A DNA stretch of 39,950 bases from Pseudomonadota bacterium (lineage in GTDB: Bacteria; Myxococcota_A; UBA796; GCA-2862545): the NCBI GenBank assembly GCA_023954855.1, contig JAGSGY010000052.1, forward strand, positions 1 through 39,950, in the 5' to 3' direction. Below the pieces are notes generated by a model. The model saw only the letters and a program-made list of their open reading frames with translations. It was not told the origin of the DNA and made no database searches. Positions 24,740-33,093 of this stretch are shown in pieces. Every line of letters starts with the position of its first letter. Within the stretch, counting starts at the first letter, position 1. Position numbers and translations under genes: made by a program.

Positions 24740-25453
24740 ATGGACCCTGCTTTCTTTCTTCTCCATCAGGACCTCCTCCGCGAGGGGCCCGGCGACCGCG
24801 ACACCCTCGACCGGGCTCTGGCACCCGCGAACTTGCGACCCGACGCGGTGATCTGCGACGCCGGCTGCGGCCCAGGCGGGGACGTCGAGGGGCTCCTTGC
24901 CCATGCGCCGCGGGGGCGGGTGCTGGCCGTTGATACCCATGCGCCCTTTATTGAGCAGGTGCGCGCTCGCTTCGGCGGTGACCCGAGGGTCGAGGCGCGA
25001 GCCGAGTCGATGGCGGATCAGCAGGGACCGTTCGACCTGATCTGGTGCGCCGGCGCGCTGTACTTTCTCGGCGTTCGCGACGGCTTGCGCACCTTCCGCG
25101 GGTCGCTGGTTCCCGACGGCCTCGTGGCCTTCTCAGCGCCGGCTTGGTTCGTCGAAGAGCCGTCCGACACCGCCCGTGCCTTTTGGGACGGGGAGGACGC
25201 CGCCGTCTTCACCCGCGACACGCTGCTCGCTGAAGTGCGTGCGGCGGGCTTCGAGCCGATCGTCGACTTCAGCCTCTCGGACGCGGCCTGGGAGTCCTAC
25301 TTTGGACCCATCGACGAGCGCATTGCAAGGCTGCGCCCGACGGCGGATGCCGCGCTTCACGCCGTGCTCGACATGAGCGAGCGCGAGGCACAAGGCTGGC
25401 GCGCTGTGCGCAAACAGACCGGCTACCAGCAGGTGCTCGCGCGACGGGTCTAG
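24740..25453 (+). CDS. class I SAM-dependent methyltransferase
   Basis: 237 aa from the ATG at 24740 (two codons after an in-frame TTG). Motif I is ICDAGCGPGGDVEGL (SAM-binding Gly loop), motif II ends in VLAVDTH with the ribose-binding Asp, and motif IV is FDLIWCAGALYFLG. A later VPDGLVAFSAPAW is motif VI-like. The length and order fit the small-molecule methyltransferase family. The target is unknown. Downstream of the small acidic gene. Its TAG forms a CTAG shared with the stop of the convergent helicase gene, so the two coding regions overlap by 4 nt. Confidence 0.85.
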   Translation: MDPAFFLLHQDLLREGPGDRDTLDRALAPANLRPDAVICDAGCGPGGDVEGLLAHAPRGRVLAVDTHAPFIEQVRARFGGDPRVEARAESMADQQGPFDLIWCAGALYFLGVRDGLRTFRGSLVPDGLVAFSAPAWFVEEPSDTARAFWDGEDAAVFTRDTLLAEVRAAGFEPIVDFSLSDAAWESYFGPIDERIARLRPTADAALHAVLDMSEREAQGWRAVRKQTGYQQVLARRV

Positions 25454-27105
25454 CCGGCGAGCAACCGGGCGATCTGCTTCACGGTCTCGACGTCGTCCCC
25501 GACCATGGCCTTCATCGACTCGAGTCGGCCAGCCACGATGGTCGCGATGCGCTCTTCGATGGTGTCGTCGGCGTAGGTCCAGTAGACCGGCGCGTACTTG
25601 CCATCTCGATGGCATCGGCCCTCGACCTGGGCCATCTGAATCGCCGACCAGCGCAGGTCGTGGATGACCTCAGAGCGCGGCACGTCATCGTGCTCCCCTT
25701 GGTGCAAGGAGATGCCCTCTTCGATGGTGAACACCACGACCGGGACCTCGCCGGTCTGAAAGCGCATGCGCTCTTCCTCGCGCTCCCGCGGGCCCAAGCC
25801 CCCGTACACCGCCGACGCCATCACCTTGTGCCGCGCGAGTTGGTCGCGGATGGCATCGAGGGTCTCGACGAACGCCACCGAGATGGCGACGTGATGGCCG
25901 CTGTCGAGCAGCTCAAGCACGAGTTCGACCGTGCTCTCGACGCGGATCAATGAGCTCTTCTGACGCAGGCGCAGGGCGGCGGCCAGGGCGTTTTTCGGGT
26001 CCCTGCCAGACGGCTCGAGCTCGAGCTCCGCGCGAAACTCGGTCCAGGCCTGGGCGTAGCTCTCGCGCGCGGAGGCATCGAGCTCCATCGGGGTGAGGAT
26101 GCGATTGATCTCCGGCCATCCGGCGATGTCCTCGGGCCTCCTGCGCAGTCCTGCGGGCGTGGGGCCGTCGAACAGCAGCTCTCGCACCTTCTCGCAGTCC
26201 GCTGGGTCGCCACGCCAGTCCCATCGTCCGAACTTTCCGCGGCTCACGCCGAGTCCGAGGCTCGCGCACCAGGCCTCGAAGTCCTTGAGGTCCGAGGCGC
26301 GTGCGCCAGTCAGGTCGGAGAGTAGGGGAGCAAGGTACGAGAGCTCGAGAGGGTTCTGGCCCGCGGTGGCCGATAGCCAGAGCACGAAGCCCGCCTTGGC
26401 GTTGATCTTCACGGCGAACTTCGACCGGGCGGCCGTCGGGTTCTTGCACTTGTGGGACTCGTCCCAGATCACCACATCGAACACGGGGGCGGTAGCGGCT
26501 CTGGCTAGGCCCTTCTTGGTGCGGACCTTCTTGCGCTTGGCTTCGCTGATCTCGAACAGCTTGCCGATGCGCTCGTAGTTGATGACGACGACTTCGCTTC
26601 CGCCGTCACCTTGAGCGGCAACCGTCCGGCGCCAGTGGGGGACGACCGAGAGGGGCGAGACAATGAGCACCCGCGTGACGTTGGGCATGGCGAGCACCGC
26701 CTCCCAGGTCGCGAGCGTCTTGCCGAGTCCGACATCGTCTGCGAGCAGGAAGCCCGCGCGCTTTGCGGCGACCGCTCGAGCAATGCGATCCATCGCCTCG
26801 ACCTGGTGTGGGCGCGGGGTGTGAGGGGATCGAGGTGCCGACGGCTTGGGCTTTCCGGCCTTGTCGAGTCGGCGCTGTACGCGCTGTTCCCATGAGTACG
26901 GGGCGGCGCGAAACGGTTCGAGACCAGCGGGCAGGTCGCCACGAAAGACGAAGACTCCGTGGGTCTTGTCCCAGCGGGCGCCGTGGCTCGTGGCGATGGA
27001 GCGGGCTGCAAACGGCACGTCGAGTACGTGCGCAGGCAGATCCGGCGTGGCACGGCTGCGAGCGCGGGGAGCGGAGACGGTCTTCTTGGGTCGGAGTGTG
27101 GCCAT
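25450..27105 (-). CDS. SNF2-type helicase with N-terminal DUF5710-like domain
   Basis: 551 aa. Residues 27-66 (LDVPFAARSIATSHGARWDK, then GVFVFRGDLP) resemble the small DUF5710 domain found with phage and plasmid DNA-processing enzymes. The SNF2 engine follows: a Q-motif-like region TPRPHQVEAMDR (about 96-107), Walker A DDVGLGKT (123-130), DEAH-box DESH (215-218), motif III SAT (245-247) and motif VI QVEGRCHR (493-500). Compact for SNF2 (usually over 650 aa) and close to phage helicases. ATP-driven translocation on DNA or remodelling is expected. No nuclease or methylase partner is adjacent, so it does not look like a standard restriction or DISARM-type locus. No strong ribosome binding site is seen. 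Confidence 0.83.
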   Translation of the reverse strand: MATLRPKKTVSAPRARSRATPDLPAHVLDVPFAARSIATSHGARWDKTHGVFVFRGDLPAGLEPFRAAPYSWEQRVQRRLDKAGKPKPSAPRSPHTPRPHQVEAMDRIARAVAAKRAGFLLADDVGLGKTLATWEAVLAMPNVTRVLIVSPLSVVPHWRRTVAAQGDGGSEVVVINYERIGKLFEISEAKRKKVRTKKGLARAATAPVFDVVIWDESHKCKNPTAARSKFAVKINAKAGFVLWLSATAGQNPLELSYLAPLLSDLTGARASDLKDFEAWCASLGLGVSRGKFGRWDWRGDPADCEKVRELLFDGPTPAGLRRRPEDIAGWPEINRILTPMELDASARESYAQAWTEFRAELELEPSGRDPKNALAAALRLRQKSSLIRVESTVELVLELLDSGHHVAISVAFVETLDAIRDQLARHKVMASAVYGGLGPREREEERMRFQTGEVPVVVFTIEEGISLHQGEHDDVPRSEVIHDLRWSAIQMAQVEGRCHRDGKYAPVYWTYADDTIEERIATIVAGRLESMKAMVGDDVETVKQIARLLAG

Positions 27106-27170
27106 GCGGGCTCATAAGCCGCTGATGGATCGGTGCGCGCGCCTTGTCTACGATGGGCGTGGTGGTGACG

Positions 27171-27911
27171 ATGGCTCTGCTCCCAACTTCGCTCGTGGCC
27201 CGCATGCGTGCGCGACTCGCTGACCCCCTGACGCGGGTCGAGTTTCCGCCGCCTCAGCCGGGTGTGACCCGGTTCGGCGCCTTCGAGACCCGTCGGGTGG
27301 CGCTTGGACCTGCGCCAGAGCCGCCTGGCCCCGCAGCCTCACCGGTCACCGTGAGTGGGCTGCGCCAGGCCGAGGAGCGTCTCGGGTTCGCGTTCCCCGA
27401 AGATCTACGTCAGCTGTACACCGAGGTCGCGGATGGGGGCTTCGGACCGAGCGGCGGCCTAGCGTGCCTCGACGCTGCGGTCGCTCGCTACGAGGCCTAT
27501 CGAGCCGTGAGCCCTTCGCGGGGTGGGCAACCTTGGCCCGCACACCTGCTTCCCTTCAACCTCTCCGAGCCCGGGTGTGACGCCTATGACCTCGACTCCG
27601 GTGCGGTCGTGCTCTGGGACGAAGAGAGGCTCGCCGAGGGCGATAGCGATGCGATCTGGAGGAGCAGCTTCCGCGTCGAGGCCGAGAGTCTTGCCGCGTA
27701 CCTTCGAGTCTGGTTGGAACGGCCGACCCACCCAGAGCGCGAGGGAGACCTCCTGCGCTCGGCGACCCTGACGCACCTTCGAAAGACCCTCCCCATGCTT
27801 CGAGCCATGACCACCGCAGAACGTGAAGCCATCGGGGTGAGCGGCCCCGACTGGGAAGCGCAGATGTGTCGCGCGATGGGTGTCGAGCTCGGGGATGTCG
27901 GACTGACGTAA
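27171..27911 (+). CDS. SMI1/KNR4 (SUKH) domain protein
   Basis: 246 aa from the ATG at 27171 (GTGGTGACG before it); an in-frame ATG at 27153 is possible. Residues about 60-180 match the SUKH fold: VSGLRQAEERLGFAFPEDLR, then YTEVADGGFGPSGGL, the signature G-F-G-P-x-x-G-L loop, and later AYDLDSGAVVLWDEE. A C-terminal helical extension (about 190-246) is specific to this protein. SUKH proteins are frequent immunity proteins of polymorphic and contact-dependent toxins but also have housekeeping members. No toxin gene is adjacent. It is divergent from the helicase and 44 nt upstream of the large beta-helix gene. Confidence 0.75.
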   Translation: MALLPTSLVARMRARLADPLTRVEFPPPQPGVTRFGAFETRRVALGPAPEPPGPAASPVTVSGLRQAEERLGFAFPEDLRQLYTEVADGGFGPSGGLACLDAAVARYEAYRAVSPSRGGQPWPAHLLPFNLSEPGCDAYDLDSGAVVLWDEERLAEGDSDAIWRSSFRVEAESLAAYLRVWLERPTHPEREGDLLRSATLTHLRKTLPMLRAMTTAEREAIGVSGPDWEAQMCRAMGVELGDVGLT

Positions 27912-27955
27912 GTCCCGGCGGCCACAGTCGGCGAGAACGCGGCTACACTGCCCTC

Positions 27956-30900
27956 ATGCGCAGTGTCCTCCTCTTCCTCATGTTCCCGTCGATGGCGGGG
28001 GCCGCCACGGTCTGCCCTACTGGCACCTTCGATGTGGCAGGGGAACCGCTCATTTGCGACTACGCGGACCTGCAGACGGCTGTCGACAGCGCCAATGGCG
28101 CGCCCCTCACGGCCTACGGCACCTTCCTCTCGGGAGCCGCCATCACCGGCGAGACGACGCTCGTCGGCGCGGCGTCCCAGGGCCTCGCGAATCCCGTCTT
28201 GGTGAGCACCCTCGCGGTGAACTGTGGCTGTACCGCGACCGTGGACCACTTCGTCTTCGACAACTCGGGCTCGGCACCGCTGCTCGATGTGTCTCGAGGC
28301 ACCCTCACGGTGCAGAACAGCACCCTCACAGACGCCACGCGAGGGCGGGGTGTTGCAGGATCGGGAGCGACGGTCGGCGACACGCTCGTTCTCGAGGACA
28401 CGCACATCGAGGGTCTCTCTGCGGGCGATACGGGGTCTCCCATCGAGGTGACACGAGGCGCGTTGACTTTGAGGCGCGTCACGAGTGCATCGACGAACGG
28501 ACTCAATGGTGGGCTGGTCAACGCCGACAGCAGCACGCTCGTCGTGGATGACTCGGTGCTCACCACCGGCAGTGCTGCGAGAGGCGGTCTTCTCTACTTG
28601 AACGGTGTGAACGCCTCGATCTACGGGAACTCGGTGCTTCGCGACAGCGCCGCCGTCACCCAAGGTGGGCTCGTCTACGCGACCGGCACTCAGTTCACCT
28701 TGGTCGACAGCACCTTTGACTCCGGCAGCTCAGGAGGCGATGGTGGCGCCATTGCGCACCTGAACGGCACGGGCACCACGACGATTCAGCGGTGCAGGTT
28801 CACGTCGAATTCGGCGACGAACGGCTCGGCGGCGATGTACGCGACCAGCACTGTCGTCGACATCTTCGACTCGGCCTTCGTCTCAAACCGGGCTCTCGGT
28901 GGAACCGGTACGGGCGGCGGCGCTCTGGTGACCAACACCGTGGGGGGCGACTGGGAACGGAATCTGTTCGCGAAGAACAGTGCCCACAACGGGGGTGCGC
29001 TGAATGCAGCGGGCGCTGCGACCCTGTACCTCAGCGACAATGTCTTTTGGCAGAACCAGGCGGCGAATGCAGGCGGTGCGGCGGTTCTTAGCCAGGAGCT
29101 CGGGGCGCTACTGAGCACCAACCTGTTCGTCGACAATGAGGCGGTTCAAGGGGGAGCGCTCCACATCGATGCCGCGCTGTCGAGCACCACGCTCAGTGAC
29201 GGAAACCTCTATTGCAAGAACGCCGCATCGACGCGCGGAGGTGCTCTGTACGTGCAAGGTGCCGACGGCACGCTCGACTTCAGCCGCGAGGTTTTCGTCG
29301 AGAACACCTCTCCCGAGGGCGGTGTCGTGTCGTCCTGGTTCAGCGCTCTGCCCGTGTTCGACCACGTCACGATGCTCGGCAATGGCTCCACGACCACGGC
29401 AGGTGGTGGCGGCAGCCTCTACGCCACGCAGAGCACGGTCATCACCCTCAACAACAGCATCGTCGCCCACACGGTCGCGGGCGACGGCGCGGCGACGGGC
29501 ACCGGCGGCATCGACATCAACTACTCGGCCTTCGGCTCCAACACCCCACAGGACTGGAACAGCACCAACATCACCGCCGTCTCCACGCTCACCAATGCCA
29601 ACCTCGACTTCGTAAGCTTCACGCTGAACGGCGACTGCAGCGACGATGACTGGACCCTCGATCCGAACAGCCCCGTGGTTGGCATCGACGAAGACGGCAA
29701 CAGCCCCGGGGCTGCCGGAGGGGCCTTTCCGATTGTCCCTGCCGATCTACCTGCCTTTCCCGTCGACTCCGACAACGATGGCTGGCCAGACGAGGCCGAC
29801 TGCGCACCGAATGACTCGACGGCCTTTCCCGGCGGTACCGAGGTCTGCGACGGCGGTGTCGACAACGACTGCGACGGACTTGCCGACGACGACGACCTCG
29901 AGGGGGCTCTCGGCATGGTCTCAGGGGTCACGGATTCCGATGGCGACGGCTTCACCGCACCCGGGGGTGGCCTGACCTGCAGCTCTGCGACGGGCACGCC
30001 GGGCGACTGCGACGATGACGACGCCAACAACTACCCGGGCAACGCCGAGGTCTGCGACGGGCGCGACAACGACTGCGACGGCGCCGTCGACATGGACGAT
30101 GCGGGCATCACCGACGCCAACACCTTCTACGAAGACGCCGACAACGACTACCACGGCGACCCGGCGCGTCCCGTGTACACCTGCGACATGGTCTCGGTGC
30201 TGCCAAGTGTGGGCGACGACTGCGATGACGACGACCCGGCGAACTACCCGGGCAACGACGAGACCTGCGACGGACAGGACAACGACTGCGATGACCTCAT
30301 TGACACCGCTGATTCGGGCCTGGTCGGCGGCAATGTCTACTACCTGGACAGCGATGGCGACGGACACACCGACCCGAACAGCCCGGTCGCGACCTGCGAC
30401 ATGACGGTGCCCGTCGAACCCGACGACTGCGATGATACCGACCCGCTCAACTTCCCGGGCAATGTCGAGGCTTGTGACGGGCAAGACAACGACTGCGACG
30501 GCCTCATCGACGATGCCGACACCGTGGTGAGCGATGCGACTGAGTGGCACCTCGACACCGACGGCGACGGGTATGCGGGAGAGGGGGCACAGAGCAAGAT
30601 GGCGTGCGTGGGGGGCGACGGCTGGACCGCCTTTCTGGGGGACTGTGAGCCCGAGGTGGCGGCGGTTCATCCCGGTGCGGACGAGACCTGCGATTCCTGG
30701 GACGAGGACTGCGACGGCTCCGTGGACGAGGATGCGGTCGACGCCACACGCTACTTCACCGATGCCGACTCCGATGGCTACGGCGACGACAGCACCGGCG
30801 AGTTGAGCTGCGCGGACCTCGGCTTGGTGACCGTCGGCGGCGACTGCGACGACACAGAAGCCGGGGTCAATCCTGCGGCCACCGAGATCGCAGACAACGG

Positions 30901-31162
30901 CGTCGACGACGACTGCGACGGCTCGGACCTCACCGACCTCGATGGTGACGGCTTCTCGGTCCCCGAGGACTGCAACGACGACGACGCGGCGATTCATCCG
31001 CTGGCGACCGATGTGCCTGACGACGGCATCGACCAGGACTGCTCAGGGAACGAGACCCACTCGTACGTCGGCGCATCGTCGTGTTCTTCTGCGCCTGGAG
31101 CGCTGTGGCTTGGCCTGTGGGCGATCCCCGTCTTGCGTCGGCGTAGAGAGCCCGCCCCTTAA
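27956..31162 (+). CDS. giant secreted beta-helix protein with MopE-type repeats and MYXO-CTERM-like tail
   Basis: 1068 aa from the ATG at 27956, where a signal peptide begins (MRSVLLFLMFPSMAGA). Residues about 25-590 are a right-handed parallel beta-helix, with many short strands, N and T ladders, and repeated GGALxxxG turns (GGALVTNTVGG, GGALNAAGAATLYLSDN). Residues about 600-1035 carry seven calcium-type repeats of the MopE family: EVCDGGVDNDCDGLADD, EVCDGRDNDCDGAVD, ETCDGQDNDCDDLID, EACDGQDNDCDGLID, ETCDSWDEDCDGSVDED and two worn copies. The last 30 residues have a Cys pair (GASSCSS), a hydrophobic helix (ALWLGLWAIPVL) and RRRREPAP, a sorting tail. No ribosome site is seen; TACACT ends 6 nt before the ATG (possible leaderless start). 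Confidence 0.88.
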   Translation: MRSVLLFLMFPSMAGAATVCPTGTFDVAGEPLICDYADLQTAVDSANGAPLTAYGTFLSGAAITGETTLVGAASQGLANPVLVSTLAVNCGCTATVDHFVFDNSGSAPLLDVSRGTLTVQNSTLTDATRGRGVAGSGATVGDTLVLEDTHIEGLSAGDTGSPIEVTRGALTLRRVTSASTNGLNGGLVNADSSTLVVDDSVLTTGSAARGGLLYLNGVNASIYGNSVLRDSAAVTQGGLVYATGTQFTLVDSTFDSGSSGGDGGAIAHLNGTGTTTIQRCRFTSNSATNGSAAMYATSTVVDIFDSAFVSNRALGGTGTGGGALVTNTVGGDWERNLFAKNSAHNGGALNAAGAATLYLSDNVFWQNQAANAGGAAVLSQELGALLSTNLFVDNEAVQGGALHIDAALSSTTLSDGNLYCKNAASTRGGALYVQGADGTLDFSREVFVENTSPEGGVVSSWFSALPVFDHVTMLGNGSTTTAGGGGSLYATQSTVITLNNSIVAHTVAGDGAATGTGGIDINYSAFGSNTPQDWNSTNITAVSTLTNANLDFVSFTLNGDCSDDDWTLDPNSPVVGIDEDGNSPGAAGGAFPIVPADLPAFPVDSDNDGWPDEADCAPNDSTAFPGGTEVCDGGVDNDCDGLADDDDLEGALGMVSGVTDSDGDGFTAPGGGLTCSSATGTPGDCDDDDANNYPGNAEVCDGRDNDCDGAVDMDDAGITDANTFYEDADNDYHGDPARPVYTCDMVSVLPSVGDDCDDDDPANYPGNDETCDGQDNDCDDLIDTADSGLVGGNVYYLDSDGDGHTDPNSPVATCDMTVPVEPDDCDDTDPLNFPGNVEACDGQDNDCDGLIDDADTVVSDATEWHLDTDGDGYAGEGAQSKMACVGGDGWTAFLGDCEPEVAAVHPGADETCDSWDEDCDGSVDEDAVDATRYFTDADSDGYGDDSTGELSCADLGLVTVGGDCDDTEAGVNPAATEIADNGVDDDCDGSDLTDLDGDGFSVPEDCNDDDAAIHPLATDVPDDGIDQDCSGNETHSYVGASSCSSAPGALWLGLWAIPVLRRRREPAP
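29764..31060 (+). repeat. seven MopE-type Asp/Cys repeats (coding)
   Basis: Seven copies of about 45-65 codons, each with the pattern DxDxDG(Y/H) ... DCDD ... P(G)N/T-E-x-CDG-x-DNDCDG-x-xD. The fifth has CDSWDEDCDG; the sixth and seventh (DNGVDDDCDG, DDGIDQDCSG) have lost the first Cys. The nucleotide sequence is enriched in GACGACGAC runs. Confidence 0.88.
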
Positions 31163-31174
31163 CGATTGGCTCAT

Positions 31175-31193
31175 CATTCATTCGAAATGAATG
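31175..31193. promoter_or_regulatory. 8-bp inverted repeat (candidate operator)
   Basis: CATTCATT-CGA-AATGAATG: two perfect 8-nt arms with a 3-nt centre, in an AT-rich patch that stands out in this GC-rich DNA. It touches the 5' end of a -35-like GTGACA and lies about 37 nt upstream of the agmatine-deiminase-like start. The size fits a dimeric TetR/MarR-type regulator site. Confidence 0.45.
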
Positions 31194-31221
31194 TGACACA
31201 TTCTATTCGTCGCGCTACGAG
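31193..31221 (+). promoter_or_regulatory. putative promoter of the agmatine-deiminase-like gene
   Basis: GTGACA (31193-31198, 5 of 6 to TTGACA), exactly 17 nt, then TACGAG (31216-31221, weak -10). The transcription start would be at or next to the ATG at 31230, giving a very short or absent leader. The -35 box overlaps the right arm of the inverted repeat. Confidence 0.35.
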
Positions 31222-31229
31222 TGCGGCGG

Positions 31230-32519
31230 ATGGTGATGATGAACAAGAAGATGATGCCTGTTGTGCCTGTTTGGGCTCTCTGTTCCATGTGGGCGGTGGG
31301 CTGTACTGCGCCGGTCGAGGTCGAGCGCGAGTACAGTCCTCGTGCCGAAGAGGCTTGGCAAGACGCTGAGCTGCGCACCCAAGCGGAGTTTCTTGCCGAC
31401 CCGCTTATGGAGCGTTTTCAGCGCGTCTTCGGCACGCGCTCTGCCTCCGTTCCAGTCATGAGCGCGAACGAAGCGGCGCCGATCGACTCCGTGATCGTCG
31501 AGTGGCCGTGTAGCAACCGCACGACGCCCGATGTGTGGGACGAGATGTGGATGGCGATGATTGGTGAGTCGCTACGCTCGGGTGCCGGCGCCTGGGTGTA
31601 CTTGACGTCGGCGTCCAGCGGCTTTAGCGATGCCGAGACCTTGGCGAACTGCACGGCCATGCTCGAGGCGACCGAGGCCGTCGATGCTTCCTTGGCCGAG
31701 TGGATTCAGGGGGTACCGACGGACGCGTTCTGGATGCGCGACTTTGGACCCCAAATAGTGCGAAATCGAATGGATTCCAGTCTGGTTGTCGAGGACCCGC
31801 TCTACTACCCTGGTCGAGACCTCGACGATGCGATGCCTGCGGACTTTGCGCTCCGGGTTGAAGCACCCCACAGCGACTTCCCGCTCCACTTCGAGGGGGG
31901 CAACATCCTTCCGAACGGCGGCGGCATCTGTGTGGTGAGCGACATCATCTATGGCGCGAACCCCCAGTACACAGAGGCAGAGATCCGGACGATGTTCGCG
32001 ACCGACCTCGGCTGCGACGAGCTGGTGGTGGTCGAGGCCCTTCAGGACTACGCAACCGGCCACGTCGACATGTGGTTGGCCTGGGCGGACCGCACCGCGC
32101 TGTTGGTGGGCGAGTACACCGAGAGCCAGGACGCGGTGAATCGGGGCATCATCGAGAGCAACGTCGCTTCGCTGCTGTCGAACCTCAGTGACCCCGAGAC
32201 CGGCGAGGCCATTGACATCGTTCGCATGCCGATGCCGTCCAACTGCCCGAAGAAACGCGGGCGCAAAGCCACGACCGCACCCGACAGCTGCTCACGCGTG
32301 GCGCTTCGTGACCGCAACTGGCGCACGTACCTCAATGTGCTGCCCGTCAACGGGACGATTCTCTTGCCCGTGTACGCCGAACACGAGGTCTACGAGGACG
32401 AGGCGGCCTCGATCTGGGAAGCCCAGGGCTACGCTGTTCGCCGCGTGTCTTCCGATCACATCTCGCCGCTCGCCGGCTCGATTCACTGCATCAGCAAGAG
32501 CGTGGACTCGGCATGGTGA
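31230..32519 (+). CDS. lipid-anchored agmatine deiminase / peptidylarginine-deiminase-family protein
   Basis: 429 aa from the ATG at 31230; ATGs at 31236 and 31239 are possible. A hydrophobic leader ends in WAVGC (Cys25), a lipobox. The guanidine-deiminase active site is complete: WMRDFGP (W168, R170, D171), FEGGN (E222), GHVDMW (H278, D280) and the nucleophile Cys420 in GSIHCIS close to the C-terminus, as in AguA and bacterial PPAD-type enzymes. A basic insertion (CPKKRGRKATT) lies at about 345-360. Cytoplasmic agmatine deiminases have no signal peptide, so this one should act outside the inner membrane, perhaps on free agmatine/arginine or on surface peptides. Single gene behind a palindrome and promoter. 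Confidence 0.82.
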   Translation: MVMMNKKMMPVVPVWALCSMWAVGCTAPVEVEREYSPRAEEAWQDAELRTQAEFLADPLMERFQRVFGTRSASVPVMSANEAAPIDSVIVEWPCSNRTTPDVWDEMWMAMIGESLRSGAGAWVYLTSASSGFSDAETLANCTAMLEATEAVDASLAEWIQGVPTDAFWMRDFGPQIVRNRMDSSLVVEDPLYYPGRDLDDAMPADFALRVEAPHSDFPLHFEGGNILPNGGGICVVSDIIYGANPQYTEAEIRTMFATDLGCDELVVVEALQDYATGHVDMWLAWADRTALLVGEYTESQDAVNRGIIESNVASLLSNLSDPETGEAIDIVRMPMPSNCPKKRGRKATTAPDSCSRVALRDRNWRTYLNVLPVNGTILLPVYAEHEVYEDEAASIWEAQGYAVRRVSSDHISPLAGSIHCISKSVDSAW

Positions 32520-32685
32520 TTCCGTTCTGGTTGCTACGTCGCGAAGACGAAGAGTACGGCAGTGGTCGGCCCCGAGGCGGCGGCGCGAAGAGCCAACGTG
32601 TTCGCTGGTCAGCGGGGTGCCTCGGATTGCTGACACCAGGTGCACAGGACAGGGCGGCCGCATACGCCTTTGGTCTGGAGGGCCC

Positions 32686-33093
32686 ATGCTCGTCGCTGAC
32701 CTGATGACTGCGAACCCAAAGACCGTCACGCCCGAAGACTCGCTCGGCGACGTCGTCGCCCTGATGTCCAAGCACAACATTCGCGAGCTGCCCGTGGTCG
32801 AGAACGGTGAGCTCACCGGCATCATCACCGAGCGCGACGTGAAGATGGCTCTGGGGCCCGACGCGCGGAGCATGCACATCGACACGGTGGACCCCCGCCA
32901 GCTCGACGGCTCGGTCGAGTGGTTCATGACGGCGTCGGCGCACACCATCGACGTCGACGCCACCGCGGCCGAGGCCGTCGAGCGGGTGCTCGAGCTTCGG
33001 GTCGGTGCGCTTCCTGTTGTCGACGGTGACGACCTGGTGGGCATCCTCTCGGTGACCGACCTGCTTCGCGCCTCGCTCCCGCTGTTCCGCTAG
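32686..33093 (+). CDS. protein with tandem CBS domains
   Basis: 135 aa; TGGAGGG lies 5 nt before the ATG at 32686. Two CBS motifs form one Bateman module: CBS1 about 1-60 (VADLMTANPKTVTPEDSLGD, IRELPVVENGELTGIITERD) and CBS2 about 78-133 (FMTASAHTIDVDATAAEAVE, LPVVDGDDLVGILSVTDLLR). The module is self-standing with no enzymatic domain. Such proteins bind adenosine nucleotides or S-adenosyl ligands and act as energy or metabolite sensors. No partner gene is adjacent. The stop shares CTAG with the convergent MYXO-CTERM-type gene. Confidence 0.92.
   Translation: MLVADLMTANPKTVTPEDSLGDVVALMSKHNIRELPVVENGELTGIITERDVKMALGPDARSMHIDTVDPRQLDGSVEWFMTASAHTIDVDATAAEAVERVLELRVGALPVVDGDDLVGILSVTDLLRASLPLFR

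Noticed and set aside
32513-32704. 63-aa open frame between the deiminase and CBS genes
   Set aside because: Overlaps the ends of both genes, with no ribosome site and unlike-protein composition. The 166-nt gap holds no other visible feature.
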